Source of the DNA: Sphingobium cloacae
GTDB lineage: Bacteria > Pseudomonadota > Alphaproteobacteria > Sphingomonadales > Sphingomonadaceae
NCBI RefSeq assembly: GCF_002355855.1
Contig: NZ_AP017655.1
Coordinates: 1,178,001 to 1,242,000 of the forward strand
Direction: 5' to 3'
DNA length: 64,000 nucleotides
Shown piece by piece: positions 17,973 through 27,356 of this stretch. The position numbers and the translations under genes were made by a program. A model generated the notes under the pieces. That model ran no database searches. It was given only the letters and a program-made list of their open reading frames with translations, and was not told the origin of the DNA. Position 1 is the stretch's first letter. Each line of letters opens with the position of its first letter.

Positions 17973-19382
17973 TCAATCCTGCAAAATCCAGGTGTCCTTC
18001 ACCCCGCCGCCCTGGCTGGAATTCACCACCAGCGATCCTTCGGTCAGCGCCACGCGGGTCAGGCCGCCGGGCACCAGCCGGATCTGCTGACCGACGAGGC
18101 AATAGGGACGGAAATCGGCATGACGCCCCACCACGGCGGCAGGCCCAAGCGTCGGGACGGTGGACAGGTCCAGCGTCGGCTGGGCGATGAACTCGCCGGG
18201 ATGGACCCTGATCCGGTCGGCATAGGCCTCGACTTCGGCAGTGGAGGATTTGGGGCCGATCAACATGCCGTAACCGCCCGAGCCATGCACCTCCTTCGCC
18301 ACCAGTTCATGCAGATGCTCCAGCACATAGGCGCACTCGTCGGGCTTCGAACACTGCCACGTCTGGATATTGTCGAGGATCGGCTGCTCGCCCAGATAGA
18401 AGCGGATCATTTCCGGCACATAGATATAAACAGCCTTGTCGTCCGCGATCCCCGCTCCGGGCGCCGACGCCAGCGTCACGCCGCCGTTGCGGTAGACATG
18501 GAAGATGCCGGGGATGCCAAGCAGGCTGTCGGGCCGGAAGGTCAGCGGGTCGAGATACTCGTCGTCGATCCGGCGATAGATCACGTCCACCGCCTTCGGC
18601 CCCAGCGTGGTCTTCATCCAGACGCGGCCTTCATCGACGAACAGGTCGGCAGGCTCCACCAGTTCCACGCCCATCAGGTCGGCAAGGAAGCTGTGCTCAT
18701 AATAGGCGCTGTTGAGCGATCCCGGCGTCAGCACCACGACCACCGGATCGCCCTTGCAGGCAGGCGGGGCGACTTCCTTCAGGCTCTTCAGAAGCTGGGC
18801 CGGATAATCGTCCACCGGTGCGACCAGCCCCTGCGCGAAAAGCTCGGGGAACATGCGCGTCATGATCTCCCGGTTTTCCAGCATGTAGGAGACGCCCGAG
18901 GGCGTGCGGCAATTATCCTCCAGCACCTCGAAGCGCGTCGGGCCGGTCCGCACGATGTCGATGCCGACGATATGGCTGTAGACCCGGCCCGGCGGCGTAA
19001 AGCCGACCATCTCCGCCAGATAGGCCCTGTTGCGGTATATGATCTCGGCGGGAATGATCCCAGCCTTGATGATCTCCCCCCGGTGATAGATATCGAGCAG
19101 GAAAGCGTTCAAGGCCCGCGCCCGCTGCTTGATGCCCCGATCCAGCACCCGCCATTCCTGCGCGGTGAAGATGCGGGGCAGCAGGTCGAAGGGGATCAGT
19201 CTTTCCGGGTCGCCCCCTTCCCCATAAACGGCGAAGGTGATGCCGATGCGGCGGAAGATCGCCTCAGCCTCCTCCATGCGACGATTGAGCCCGGCTATGC
19301 CGGTCCGTTCCACCCATTTCTGCACTTCGTCATAACAGGCGCGGACGGAACCATCAGGCTCAAACATTTCATGGAAGGGCAA
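17973..19382 (-). CDS. Circularly permuted type 2 ATP-grasp protein
   Basis: Predicted carboxylate-amine ligase of about 469 residues; first gene of the Anbu-type operon. Recognisable segments are the FHEMFEPDG start, the VGIDIVRTGPTRFEVLEDNCRTPSGVSYM permuted core and the ATP-binding C-terminal SGGYGMLIGPKSS region. The start is uncertain: a TTG at 19382 has a GGGAGGA Shine-Dalgarno sequence 8 nt upstream and begins just before the conserved region, whereas ATGs at 19412 and 19427 have weaker context. It is the last backbone gene before the island; its promoter region ends at the island's left boundary. Confidence 0.9.
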   Translation of the reverse strand: MPFHEMFEPDGSVRACYDEVQKWVERTGIAGLNRRMEEAEAIFRRIGITFAVYGEGGDPERLIPFDLLPRIFTAQEWRVLDRGIKQRARALNAFLLDIYHRGEIIKAGIIPAEIIYRNRAYLAEMVGFTPPGRVYSHIVGIDIVRTGPTRFEVLEDNCRTPSGVSYMLENREIMTRMFPELFAQGLVAPVDDYPAQLLKSLKEVAPPACKGDPVVVVLTPGSLNSAYYEHSFLADLMGVELVEPADLFVDEGRVWMKTTLGPKAVDVIYRRIDDEYLDPLTFRPDSLLGIPGIFHVYRNGGVTLASAPGAGIADDKAVYIYVPEMIRFYLGEQPILDNIQTWQCSKPDECAYVLEHLHELVAKEVHGSGGYGMLIGPKSSTAEVEAYADRIRVHPGEFIAQPTLDLSTVPTLGPAAVVGRHADFRPYCLVGQQIRLVPGGLTRVALTEGSLVVNSSQGGGVKDTWILQD

Positions 19383-19501
19383 AGCGTCGTTCCTCCCTCG
19401 GCCACAGGCCATTGTGCGTTGCAACATTAGTGCAATGCTGGCGCGGGATTGCAAGACAAAAATGCGCGAAGGCGCACCGCGGTGGATAAGGAATGGGAAA
19501 G

Positions 19502-19514
19502 TGGTAGCGGAGGA
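19502..19514. repeat. Left island junction (att repeat)
   Basis: TGGTAGCGGAGGA, identical to the last 13 nt of the tRNA-Met gene (complement strand, including CCA) at the other end of the island. The bases on either side differ between copies, so this is the full extent of the match. It lies upstream of the ATP-grasp gene and 81 bp before the DUF2285 stop. Confidence 0.72.
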
Positions 19515-19595
19515 CATTCGCCACCAATACAGTCCGACCATTCGATTTACCTGTTAAAATACTGAAATTTCTCAATAAAAATGATTTTCCGCCAC

Positions 19596-20444
19596 TCACG
19601 GCACATCATTGTCGTTCGCGGCTGCTGGACGAGATGGAAGGCCGCGAAGCAGATTGCGATAACCGCGATCGCGCAAGGCTTGCCCCGCCTTGATGGCGCG
19701 GCATATCCGGCTGCGGAGATAGTCCGAATAGCCGTTCCAGTCCTCCCGGACGCGATCCTTTCCGAACAGCGCAATGCCGATCTCCCGCTGGGATGCTCCG
19801 GCGTCATGGCCATCCAGCACTTGCAGGATGAACGCCAGCCTGGCCCCGCGCGCATCGGGACCGTCATGGTCCGCACATTGCCTTCCCCGCCGTTGCAGAT
19901 CGAGCAGACGGCGCAGCGTCCGCAACCGGGATTGCACGGCGCATCCGGCCAACGAAGCATGAAGCGCCACCGGCCCCCGCAACACCGTTCCCGTTTCGAC
20001 ATGGAGCCGGATGGGACGTGGCGGGCGGCCGATCTGCACATGCTCCGTCCCGCCTCTGTCGCGGAACACCGTGACGACTTGCCCAAGGTCCATAACGTCA
20101 AACGCATCCTCCGTATGATGCGGCGAAATAACCGCCACCGGCAGGACGGAAGGATCGACGGATGCAAGCCAGAATGGCGGCGCGGCCAAGGCGTCGTTAT
20201 CGGGCGGAGCGGCGAATGGGCATCCCCACTCCGGCGAAATGCCAACAGCGGAAATCAGCGACAGCGGCGGCATCAGCCATCGCTCCTGTGTGGGCTTGGG
20301 AAGGCTTTGCACCGCTTTCCGATAGTCGGGATTGCGGCGCAGGAATTCCCATGCCCAGCCCGAACGGTCGAGATCGAGAAGCGGGCGATAACTGGCGGGA
20401 TTGCGCCAATCGAGACGTTCCTGCCCGTCGATGAGATTTGCCAT
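19596..20444 (-). CDS. DUF6499/DUF2285-type protein of integrative elements
   Basis: Protein of 282 residues. The N-terminal WRNPASYRPLLDLDRSGWAWEFLRRNPDYR is typical of the DUF6499 domain, and the C-terminal region (ALHASLAGCAVQSRLRTLRRLLDLQRRG... SQREIGIALFGKDRVREDWNG) resembles DUF2285, which has a helix-turn-helix-like part. Such genes are common at the ends of alphaproteobacterial integrative elements; a regulatory role in transfer or excision is likely but unproven. It is the outermost gene on the left end, transcribed toward the junction. The 213-bp gap upstream shows no gene. Confidence 0.82.
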   Translation of the reverse strand: MANLIDGQERLDWRNPASYRPLLDLDRSGWAWEFLRRNPDYRKAVQSLPKPTQERWLMPPLSLISAVGISPEWGCPFAAPPDNDALAAPPFWLASVDPSVLPVAVISPHHTEDAFDVMDLGQVVTVFRDRGGTEHVQIGRPPRPIRLHVETGTVLRGPVALHASLAGCAVQSRLRTLRRLLDLQRRGRQCADHDGPDARGARLAFILQVLDGHDAGASQREIGIALFGKDRVREDWNGYSDYLRSRICRAIKAGQALRDRGYRNLLRGLPSRPAAANDNDVP

Positions 20445-20657
20445 CGGTCATCCTCCTTCCGCGCGGATCGTTGCCGCACGAAACATCGAGGCTGGACCGA
20501 AAAGCCATTTCCCTATTCCACGAACGCGGCACCGATGGCAGCTTTATGCGCCCGATTGACGTGGCATAGAGCGAGCGAGGGCCGATGGCGGGCCGGGTGT
20601 CGGCGCAGCATCATGCGCCCAAGGCACGTTACCGACCGATGATCGCGCGATTGCCCG

Positions 20658-21479
20658 TCATCGCGGCCGCAAGAAATATTCTATCGGGACCACCAGTTCG
20701 AGCGTGTCGCCGGGCTTGTCGTCGGGCGGCTTGGGCAGCGGGGACGCCCGCTTGGCAAGCGCGACGGCCTCCCGGTCCAATTCAGGGAAACCGCAAGAGC
20801 GTTCAAGGCGGATCGACAGCACCTTGCCTTCCCGGTCCATTATGAAGCGGATATAGGGAATACCCTGTTGCCGTTGCATCATCGCGGCACGCGGATAGCG
20901 GCGCTGCTTGTGCAGAGCCGCCAGAACACGACCCTCCCATGTGTCGAGGCCATCGCTCGACAATTGCGGCGCAGGCGGTGCAGGCATTGTCTTGGGCGCG
21001 GCGGTTTCCGGCTGAGGCGGGGCGGGATCGGCGGCCTTCGTCTCCGGCTGCGGCATCGGCATGGTGGCGCGCGAAATCGGCATCTTCGGCGGCTGCTCCT
21101 GCGGCACCCGCACCGGCTCCGGTTGAGTCTCCTTCTTCTCCACGGGCTTGGGCGCTTCCTTTTCTTGCCGAGGCGTTTCCGGTGGGGACGCGGGCGGCAT
21201 CACATTGAAGACGGTAAGCGCGGAAGGGGCTGGCGTGGCGGGATAGGTCGTCCATGTGAACAGCGCACCACCAGCGACAAGCAACGCAACCGTCCCGACC
21301 CCGCCCATGCCGAACATACGCATGCGCCAGCTCATCGGCTGGTCTGAATAGCGGGTGGAAGGTTGCCAGCCCCCCGCCATCGCCCGTTCGCGTTCCGCCT
21401 TCAAGGGCGCAGATAGGCGATCAGCTTCCTGGCCGGACGTGTCGGCCTCCTGCCGGTGAAGATGGTGCAGGCGGCTCAT
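20658..21479 (-). CDS. TonB-family energy transducer
   Basis: Protein of 273 residues. A single membrane helix (about residues 57-75) is followed by a long Pro/Glu/Lys/Gln-rich spacer (about 90-170) and a TonB C-terminal domain (WEGRVLAALHKQRRYPRAAMMQRQQG... SCGFPELDREAVALAKRASPLPKPP). It links the proton gradient to the outer-membrane receptor encoded in the same operon. The ATG at 21479 overlaps the stop of the DUF3649 gene (ATGA). It is the last gene of the iron-uptake operon. Confidence 0.92.
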   Translation of the reverse strand: MSRLHHLHRQEADTSGQEADRLSAPLKAERERAMAGGWQPSTRYSDQPMSWRMRMFGMGGVGTVALLVAGGALFTWTTYPATPAPSALTVFNVMPPASPPETPRQEKEAPKPVEKKETQPEPVRVPQEQPPKMPISRATMPMPQPETKAADPAPPQPETAAPKTMPAPPAPQLSSDGLDTWEGRVLAALHKQRRYPRAAMMQRQQGIPYIRFIMDREGKVLSIRLERSCGFPELDREAVALAKRASPLPKPPDDKPGDTLELVVPIEYFLRPR

Positions 21480-21784
21480 GATCCGACTCCGGGCAACAGC
21501 AGCCACGATAGCAGGCCGAAAAGCACGGCCATGCCTGACAGCCAGCCCCACACGCGTCCCGCGCTCCGGGCATGGAAGGCGATCATGGCGACAACAGCGA
21601 AGATGGCGAAACTCGCCAGCGTGGCGGCGGTGACGGCCTCGACCCGAACCATGCCGATCCGGGCCAACAGCAGCGACAGGGCGACAGTGGCGAGCGAGGT
21701 CAGGCCATAGGCCCCCAGCGTCCCCGCGACGATGCGGAACGCTGCCGACCAGCGCCCGCGCGCCTGTTCGGTCAGGCGGATCAT
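21476..21784 (-). CDS. DUF3649-type small membrane protein of iron uptake
   Basis: Protein of 102 residues with three hydrophobic helices (about 22-42, 49-69 and 78-98). The pattern (RWSAAFRIVAGTLGAYGLTSLATVALSLLL) matches the DUF3649 family, which is found in iron or siderophore operons beside DUF3325 and PepSY proteins. It overlaps both neighbours by ATGA. The role is unknown; possibly it is a subunit of the reductase-like PepSY complex. Confidence 0.82.
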   Translation of the reverse strand: MIRLTEQARGRWSAAFRIVAGTLGAYGLTSLATVALSLLLARIGMVRVEAVTAATLASFAIFAVVAMIAFHARSAGRVWGWLSGMAVLFGLLSWLLLPGVGS

Positions 21785-22071
21785 GGCCGCACCTTCCGGA
21801 CGATGCGTTCGCGGTTGGTGTTAATGGTGACGACCAGCGCGGCCGCGACGGTCAGCCACCCGAACCACTCCACCGCGCCATAGCCCCAGCCAAGGCCCAC
21901 TCCGGCGACAGCAAAGGCCAGCACCAGCGCCGTGAAGCCGGACAGGCGCAGGGCGCGGCCCCGCGCCGGAGGCAGCTTGCGGCGGAGCCAGTCCTGTTGA
22001 TGCCGCGTCATGGCGAGCAGCAGCAGGGCGAAGCCTGCCAGAGACAGAAGGAAGATGGCGACGTGGATCAT
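21781..22071 (-). CDS. DUF3325-type small membrane protein of iron uptake
   Basis: Protein of 96 residues with three hydrophobic segments and the MTRHQQDWLRRKLPPARGRALRLSGF loop characteristic of the DUF3325 family. Start and stop overlap the neighbouring PepSY and DUF3649 genes by 4 nt, so the three are translationally coupled. Biochemical role unknown. Confidence 0.82.
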   Translation of the reverse strand: MIHVAIFLLSLAGFALLLLAMTRHQQDWLRRKLPPARGRALRLSGFTALVLAFAVAGVGLGWGYGAVEWFGWLTVAAALVVTINTNRERIVRKVRP

Positions 22072-23636
22072 GCCGCCGCCTCGACCAGTTCGCGCATTCT
22101 GCGGCGCGGGGCCGCCTTCGGCTTATGCGTGGCGACCTTCCATGCCGTGAACGCGCAGGCAGCGGCCGTTACCAGCATCACAAGATCGAACCCGGCGAAG
22201 ACCCAATCGCGCGCGATCAGGCTGGGGATCAGGCCGCGCTCCGTGGTCAGGGCGTTGACCAGCGGCACCAGCGCATAGAGCGCCGCGCAGGCGATGAACG
22301 CCTCCACCCATGCCCGCTTTGCCGGACGCGCGAGCGTCCAGACGAACAGACCGCCCCAGGCGATGAACAGACTGTTGATTTCCCAATCGGCGCGCTGCGC
22401 CATGTCGAACGGCAAAAGCCGGTTGGCGAGAAAATAAACGGCGATCCCGACAGGCGCTCCAACAATGACGCCGATGTTCAACCGTTCGACCAGACGAAAG
22501 CCGAAATGTGGATGGGTCGGATCGGGCAACTTGGCGCGGCGCTTGACCGTCCAGAGAACAAGCCCGCTCGCCACCATCACCGTGCCGCCGACGCCGGACA
22601 GGAAATAGAGCCAGCGCAGCATTTGGCCTGCAAATAGCCCGGTGTGAAGGTCCACCATCACGCTTTGCGTCGCTGCGCTGGCATTCCTCTTAGGCAAGGA
22701 TCGCAATTGCTCGCCGGTTACGGCGCTGTAATAGGAAGTCGCCCTGAATGTGCCTAGCGTGTCACGGTTCGGCCATGCCGCAATGACCGCAGACCTGTCC
22801 CCCGGATTGGAGATCGTCACGAACTGAAGTCTGCCCCCGCCCAATCGATGCTCAATGCTTCCAATCAGAGCGCCAAGAGGCAGAAGCGCGGCCTTTTCGC
22901 CGCTCGGTTCGTTTTCAAGGGCTGGAATCGCCCGTGCTTTGTAGAATGCGTCCGCCGTTTCATAATTCGCTGTGATCGCCCACGGCATCAGCGTGAACAG
23001 CAGCGTGACCAGTCCAGTGTAGGTAATCATCAGATGGAAAGGCAGTGCCAAGACCGCAGTGACGTTGTGTGTATCCAGCCAGCTTCGTTGCCCCTTGCCA
23101 AAGCGCAACAGGAAGAAATCCGCGAAGATTTTCTTATGAATGACGACGCCGGACAAGATCACCACCAGCATGACCAGCCCGGCCAGACTGGTCAGATATT
23201 CACCGATCCAGCGCGGCACATAATGCAACTGGAAATGGAAACGGTAGGGAAACCACCCCCCCGTCGTATCCCTTATGGATGCGGGCATGCCGCTGACTGG
23301 ATCGAAGATGGCCTGGCCGCTTGCGCCTGATTCATCCCTTGCTTTCCAGAACGCGGATATTGCCTCTCCTGCCCGAGCCGGTGGCAGCAGGATACGCCAG
23401 CTTTCAGCATCGGACGCAGTTTCAGCCAGATGTTCCGCTACCCTGTCGAGAGCGTGGCTGGTCACATCCGCACCGCTCAATTCTGGACGCATCCACCGTG
23501 ATATTTCCAATTGGAAGAACGCGACCGTTCCAAACAGGAATATGACATAAAGCAACCACCCGGGCAGGAGACCTGCCCAAGTGTGAAGCTGCGACATCGA
23601 TTGGCGAAAGCCACGCGCGGGAATCATCCGGCTCAT
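22068..23636 (-). CDS. PepSY-associated transmembrane protein (siderophore iron reductase-like)
   Basis: Inner-membrane protein of about 522 residues with PepSY-associated helices: an N-terminal LHTWAGLLPGWLLYVIFLFGTVAFF helix, a LTSLAGLVMLVVILSGVVIHKKIF helix, and several C-terminal helices. Conserved His residues (QLHTWAG, VDLHTGLFAG) could bind haem or metal. In operons with a ferri-siderophore receptor such proteins are proposed to reduce or release iron in the periplasm. The ATG at 23636 is chosen; in-frame codons further upstream run into the receptor's 3' end. It lies 26 nt after the receptor gene. Confidence 0.88.
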   Translation of the reverse strand: MSRMIPARGFRQSMSQLHTWAGLLPGWLLYVIFLFGTVAFFQLEISRWMRPELSGADVTSHALDRVAEHLAETASDAESWRILLPPARAGEAISAFWKARDESGASGQAIFDPVSGMPASIRDTTGGWFPYRFHFQLHYVPRWIGEYLTSLAGLVMLVVILSGVVIHKKIFADFFLLRFGKGQRSWLDTHNVTAVLALPFHLMITYTGLVTLLFTLMPWAITANYETADAFYKARAIPALENEPSGEKAALLPLGALIGSIEHRLGGGRLQFVTISNPGDRSAVIAAWPNRDTLGTFRATSYYSAVTGEQLRSLPKRNASAATQSVMVDLHTGLFAGQMLRWLYFLSGVGGTVMVASGLVLWTVKRRAKLPDPTHPHFGFRLVERLNIGVIVGAPVGIAVYFLANRLLPFDMAQRADWEINSLFIAWGGLFVWTLARPAKRAWVEAFIACAALYALVPLVNALTTERGLIPSLIARDWVFAGFDLVMLVTAAACAFTAWKVATHKPKAAPRRRMRELVEAAA

Positions 23637-23662
23637 GCTCCGAAAATCAGATCCGGCGCAGT

Positions 23663-26176
23663 TTAAAATCCGGCGCGCAGGGTCAGGCGGAAATTGCGAG
23701 GTTCTCCATACCACGACCCGGCAATAGCCGTTCCCAAAGTCTGATAATACTTCTTATCAAAGATATTATTCAGGTTGAAAGAAGCTGACCATCTATCATT
23801 AAATTTATAGTCAATCGTCGCATTCGCTACAATATATCCTTTCTGACTAATGTAATAATTCACGTAGTCATAAATTTTATTATCCCATTCAGATCCAGAG
23901 TTATATTGTTTAGTTTGCGCTGTAAAACCCCCGCCTACGGTCCAAGCAGACAATTCTCCGGGAAGAATATAGGAAGTCCACACCTTCAAAAGATGCCGCG
24001 GAGTGGCGGTATGATACCTTGCATCGCTCTTCTTATTTTTATTAATATTGAACGTGTATCCCATCAGGATTTGCCATCCTGGAGTGATCTCACCCGTTAT
24101 CTCCGCGTCAATGCCCTTGCTGACCACCTCTCCCTGAGAGACATAGCAGCAGCTTATGCCAAGATCGGTGGTTTCGCGAGGGTAGCTGTTATCCAGCACC
24201 GCCTCCCCGTTGCGCTCGATCCGATAAAGCGCAAGCGAGATGTTCAGCGTTTCATCACGAAGCGCGCCCTTAATGCCGATTTCGTAGTTCCGCCCGGTGA
24301 TGGGTTTCAGCGGCGTCCCCGGAAGTGGGCCACTCAACCTCTGCGCTTGTGACTGATGTATTTCGGCAACGCTCCCATAAACTGACCAATTCTTGTCGAA
24401 GGCATAGATCAACGCTCCATAAGGAGTTAATATGCCATTTTCCTTATATTGGGTAGTTGATGTGGAGCGAATCGTCCCATCTTCCAGATAAGCCATATAT
24501 GGAGCACTATAATTATAGCTGGTGACACGGCCACCTAGAATGAAGCTCATGTTATCTGTTAGATGGGCATGAAGCTTGCCATAAAACCCAATCTGCTTTG
24601 CGCCGTATTTGGGCCACGTAGCCCGCAACCCGCCCACTTCCGGTTCTGGATAGAGCAAAGGGTCGAAATCGAATATACTGACGTCATCCGGAAATCTATC
24701 ATATGTATAGTAAGTCGACTGACCTGCTTTGCTTTTCTGATAACTTGCACCAACAATCAGGCTATGATTTTGTCCAAAAAGTTGGAAATCTCCTGACAAG
24801 GTGGCTTCCAACACCGTTGCCTTATTGCTGCCTTCAAAAGCTCTTGGATTAGCGAATAAAATTGTGTCATCGGCGCTCATGGAGCCTTGAGCGTTAAAAT
24901 CCAGGCCACTTAGGGAATATTTCTGCTGCGTGGCACTGAGCTTTACGGCCCACGACTCTCCGAACTTATGCTCGATATTCGCAAAAAATTCGGTGTTCTT
25001 GGCCTTCCTTCCCGCCCAATCGGCCGTCGTGGCAAAGCTACGTGGAAGGTTCATGTCGCTCCCATCCGTATAATGAGGCAGGCCGGTAGTGAATTGAGCA
25101 CCATCCTGCCATTGATGGCTACCGCCCACAGAAATCAGGGTATCCGGGCCAAGATCTGCTTCTACGATGCCGTAAACCAGTATCTTTTCATCTGCACTTG
25201 GAGAATAGAAGAAGTGCCGGTTCTGATAGACGCCGACCAGCCTCATTCTGAGGGCGCCATCTAGCGCAAGTGGGCCCGTGGCATCTGCTTCGAGACGATA
25301 GTTGTCCCAGCTAGCAGCAGATGCAGCAAACTTTAACTGCGCTTCTCGCAGGGGGCGCTTGCGCACAAGATTTATTGTTCCGCCCGGCAACCCTGTGCCG
25401 GAAAAAAGTCCGTCAGAACCGCGCAATATTTCAACACGGTCATACATTGCCAAATCTTGATTGGGACGGAAGCCGGAATCGTACGCAACATTTCCTCCGT
25501 CCAATTGGTAATTGGCGATCTGGAATCCGCGCGAATAGCCAAGGCCTCTTGCCCACGCGTCGGTCGTAAATACCACACCGGGCGACCGAGATAGCAGTTG
25601 CTCCACGCTATCGAGGCTTTGATCCTCGATTATCTGTCGCGTCATCACGGTTATAGACTGCGGTATCTCCCGCAAGGTCTGCGGCACTTTGCCAATGGTA
25701 ACGGCTTGGGCGGCATAGGATTTCGTCGCTTCCGTCGCAGCAGGATCAGAGAACACTCTATTGAAAGCGCTTTCTGCTACCCCCTCGACCCGCACCGGCC
25801 CAAGCGCGATCGTGCCATCCGCCGCCTGCGGTGCGCGTTCCAGCGTGATCGTGGTGGCATTGGTGAACTTGAAGGTCAGCCCCGTTCCGACAAGCAGCCG
25901 GGACAGAGCCTCGGCAGGAGCAAAATTGCCTGACACGCCCTGCGTCGTCCTACCCTGCGCCAGTTCGGCATTGTAAAAGAGTTCCAGCCGCGTTTCGCGC
26001 GAGAAGCGCATCAGAGCGGACGCCAGCGATTGCGCGGGGATATCGAACTGCTGCGTTCCCGCCTGCGCGGCGCTCTGCGCCTGTGCGGGATAGCTCCCGA
26101 TCCCCGCCACCATCGCCACCAGCGCCGTGGACGCCAGCAACGTCCGCCAGCCCGACCTTACCCCAACAATCGCCAT
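23663..26176 (-). CDS. TonB-dependent siderophore receptor with STN signalling domain
   Basis: Outer-membrane receptor of 837 residues. It has a signal peptide (cleavage near AQAQ, residue 34), an STN domain (about 45-115, FDIPAQSLASALMRFSRETRLELFYNAEL), a plug (TLREIPQSITVMTRQIIEDQSL... RVEILRGSDGLFSGTGLPGGTINLVRKRP), a 22-strand barrel and a terminal Phe (LTLRAGF). The STN domain implies transcriptional signalling through the FecR and sigma genes upstream. Base use changes at about 25750: the first 140 codons are GC-rich like the neighbours, while the rest is clearly AT-richer, suggesting a chimeric gene. A Fur-like box lies 50 bp upstream. Confidence 0.93.
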   Translation of the reverse strand: MAIVGVRSGWRTLLASTALVAMVAGIGSYPAQAQSAAQAGTQQFDIPAQSLASALMRFSRETRLELFYNAELAQGRTTQGVSGNFAPAEALSRLLVGTGLTFKFTNATTITLERAPQAADGTIALGPVRVEGVAESAFNRVFSDPAATEATKSYAAQAVTIGKVPQTLREIPQSITVMTRQIIEDQSLDSVEQLLSRSPGVVFTTDAWARGLGYSRGFQIANYQLDGGNVAYDSGFRPNQDLAMYDRVEILRGSDGLFSGTGLPGGTINLVRKRPLREAQLKFAASAASWDNYRLEADATGPLALDGALRMRLVGVYQNRHFFYSPSADEKILVYGIVEADLGPDTLISVGGSHQWQDGAQFTTGLPHYTDGSDMNLPRSFATTADWAGRKAKNTEFFANIEHKFGESWAVKLSATQQKYSLSGLDFNAQGSMSADDTILFANPRAFEGSNKATVLEATLSGDFQLFGQNHSLIVGASYQKSKAGQSTYYTYDRFPDDVSIFDFDPLLYPEPEVGGLRATWPKYGAKQIGFYGKLHAHLTDNMSFILGGRVTSYNYSAPYMAYLEDGTIRSTSTTQYKENGILTPYGALIYAFDKNWSVYGSVAEIHQSQAQRLSGPLPGTPLKPITGRNYEIGIKGALRDETLNISLALYRIERNGEAVLDNSYPRETTDLGISCCYVSQGEVVSKGIDAEITGEITPGWQILMGYTFNINKNKKSDARYHTATPRHLLKVWTSYILPGELSAWTVGGGFTAQTKQYNSGSEWDNKIYDYVNYYISQKGYIVANATIDYKFNDRWSASFNLNNIFDKKYYQTLGTAIAGSWYGEPRNFRLTLRAGF

Positions 26177-26225
26177 TCATACCCCCATGCCTTCGGCCAT
26201 CGATCCGAAGGAAAATACGCTCATG

Positions 26226-26246
26226 TGCAAATGACAGTCATTCGCA
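26226..26246. promoter_or_regulatory. Fur-box-like palindrome
   Basis: Half-sites TGCAAATGA and TCATTCGCA around CAG form a 21-bp palindrome with 8 of 9 positions symmetric. It resembles Fur operators (AATGA...TCATT core) and lies 50 bp upstream of the receptor start, in the 139-bp gap after the FecR gene. Iron repression of the receptor is inferred; binding was not tested. Confidence 0.62.
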
Positions 26247-26315
26247 TTCCATAACCATGGAGACGCTGGAGGAAGCAGGCAGCATTACAAGGCCGTGAAA
26301 AATTTTTCGTGGCGC

Positions 26316-27272
26316 TCATTCGGCGGGATAGACAAGCACCAGATATCGGGTGATCCGCACCAGCCGGACAGGCAAGGTCCGCTCGATCGTGGAGAGCGCC
26401 GCATCGGTTCGGGTGGCGTCGAACATCCCCGACACAGTGAGCCGGGACAGACTCTTATCCATCACCACTATCCGGCCATGGCGATAGCGTTCGAGGTCGC
26501 GCAGCACGTCCGGCAAGGGCGCGTTGTCGAACGCAAGGCGGCCTTCCCGCCATAATCCGACATTGGCGGGATCGACCGTTTGCCGTGGTCCGATACCTGT
26601 CGGTGAATAGCTGGCGGATTGGCCGCGCATCAACCGGACCGGCTGGCCGGTGCCGCTGGCGATGTCCACAATGCCTTCCGTCACCGAAACATGGACCGTT
26701 TCGGCCGCCATCTTCACATCGAAGGCGGTGCCTATGTCGGTAATGACGCCATCGGCCGCCTGCACCCGGAAGGGCCGCGCATCCTTCGCCACCGAGAAGA
26801 AGGCTTCCCCATCATGCAGGACGACCTTGCGTTCCCTGTCCGTGAAATCGACCGACAGGGCCGAGGCGGTGGCGAGTTCCACACGCGATCCATCGGACAG
26901 AGTCAGCGAACGGCGTTCGCCCGTCCCCGTGCGCTCATCCGCGAACAGGCCGGGATGGGTCGCCATCCAGCCTGCGGAACCGACCATAAGCGCCACGGCG
27001 GCGGCCATCGCGAAGCGCCGCCGTTGCACCGGCCGGGCGGGTTGCGGCGGGACAGCGCGCGCCTTCGGGAGAACCACAACATTGGGAGCAGCGGCACCTT
27101 GCAGGGCGGTCCACAGTTGCGCAACTTCCGCCCACGCGACACCATGGCGCGGGTCGGCGGCAAGCCACCCGGCATGGGCGGCGCGGTCGGCATCCGTGGC
27201 GTCTTCGTCGTGCAATCGCACGAACCACGTCACGGCCTCCTCCTCAATCGCATCCAAACCCCGTTCGGGCAT
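26316..27272 (-). CDS. FecR-family anti-sigma/sigma regulator
   Basis: Protein of 318 residues. The N-terminal cytoplasmic part (WFVRLHDEDATDADRAAHAGWL, DUF4880-like) should bind the ECF sigma. A membrane helix follows (about 97-112), then the periplasmic FecR domain (RRSLTLSDGSRVELATASALSV... GEAFFSVAKD). The C-terminal region (DVLRDLERYRHGRIVVMDKSLS) would contact the receptor's STN domain. It lies 84 nt after the sigma gene and upstream of the receptor, as in FecI-FecR-FecA systems. Confidence 0.93.
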   Translation of the reverse strand: MPERGLDAIEEEAVTWFVRLHDEDATDADRAAHAGWLAADPRHGVAWAEVAQLWTALQGAAAPNVVVLPKARAVPPQPARPVQRRRFAMAAAVALMVGSAGWMATHPGLFADERTGTGERRSLTLSDGSRVELATASALSVDFTDRERKVVLHDGEAFFSVAKDARPFRVQAADGVITDIGTAFDVKMAAETVHVSVTEGIVDIASGTGQPVRLMRGQSASYSPTGIGPRQTVDPANVGLWREGRLAFDNAPLPDVLRDLERYRHGRIVVMDKSLSRLTVSGMFDATRTDAALSTIERTLPVRLVRITRYLVLVYPAE

Positions 27273-27356
27273 ACAGCCTCATATCCTTTTGGCGGGACCG
27301 CTTCGCCGGAAACGATCCCGCTCCTGTTTCATAGACGTTCCAGAAGCGCCCGGACA

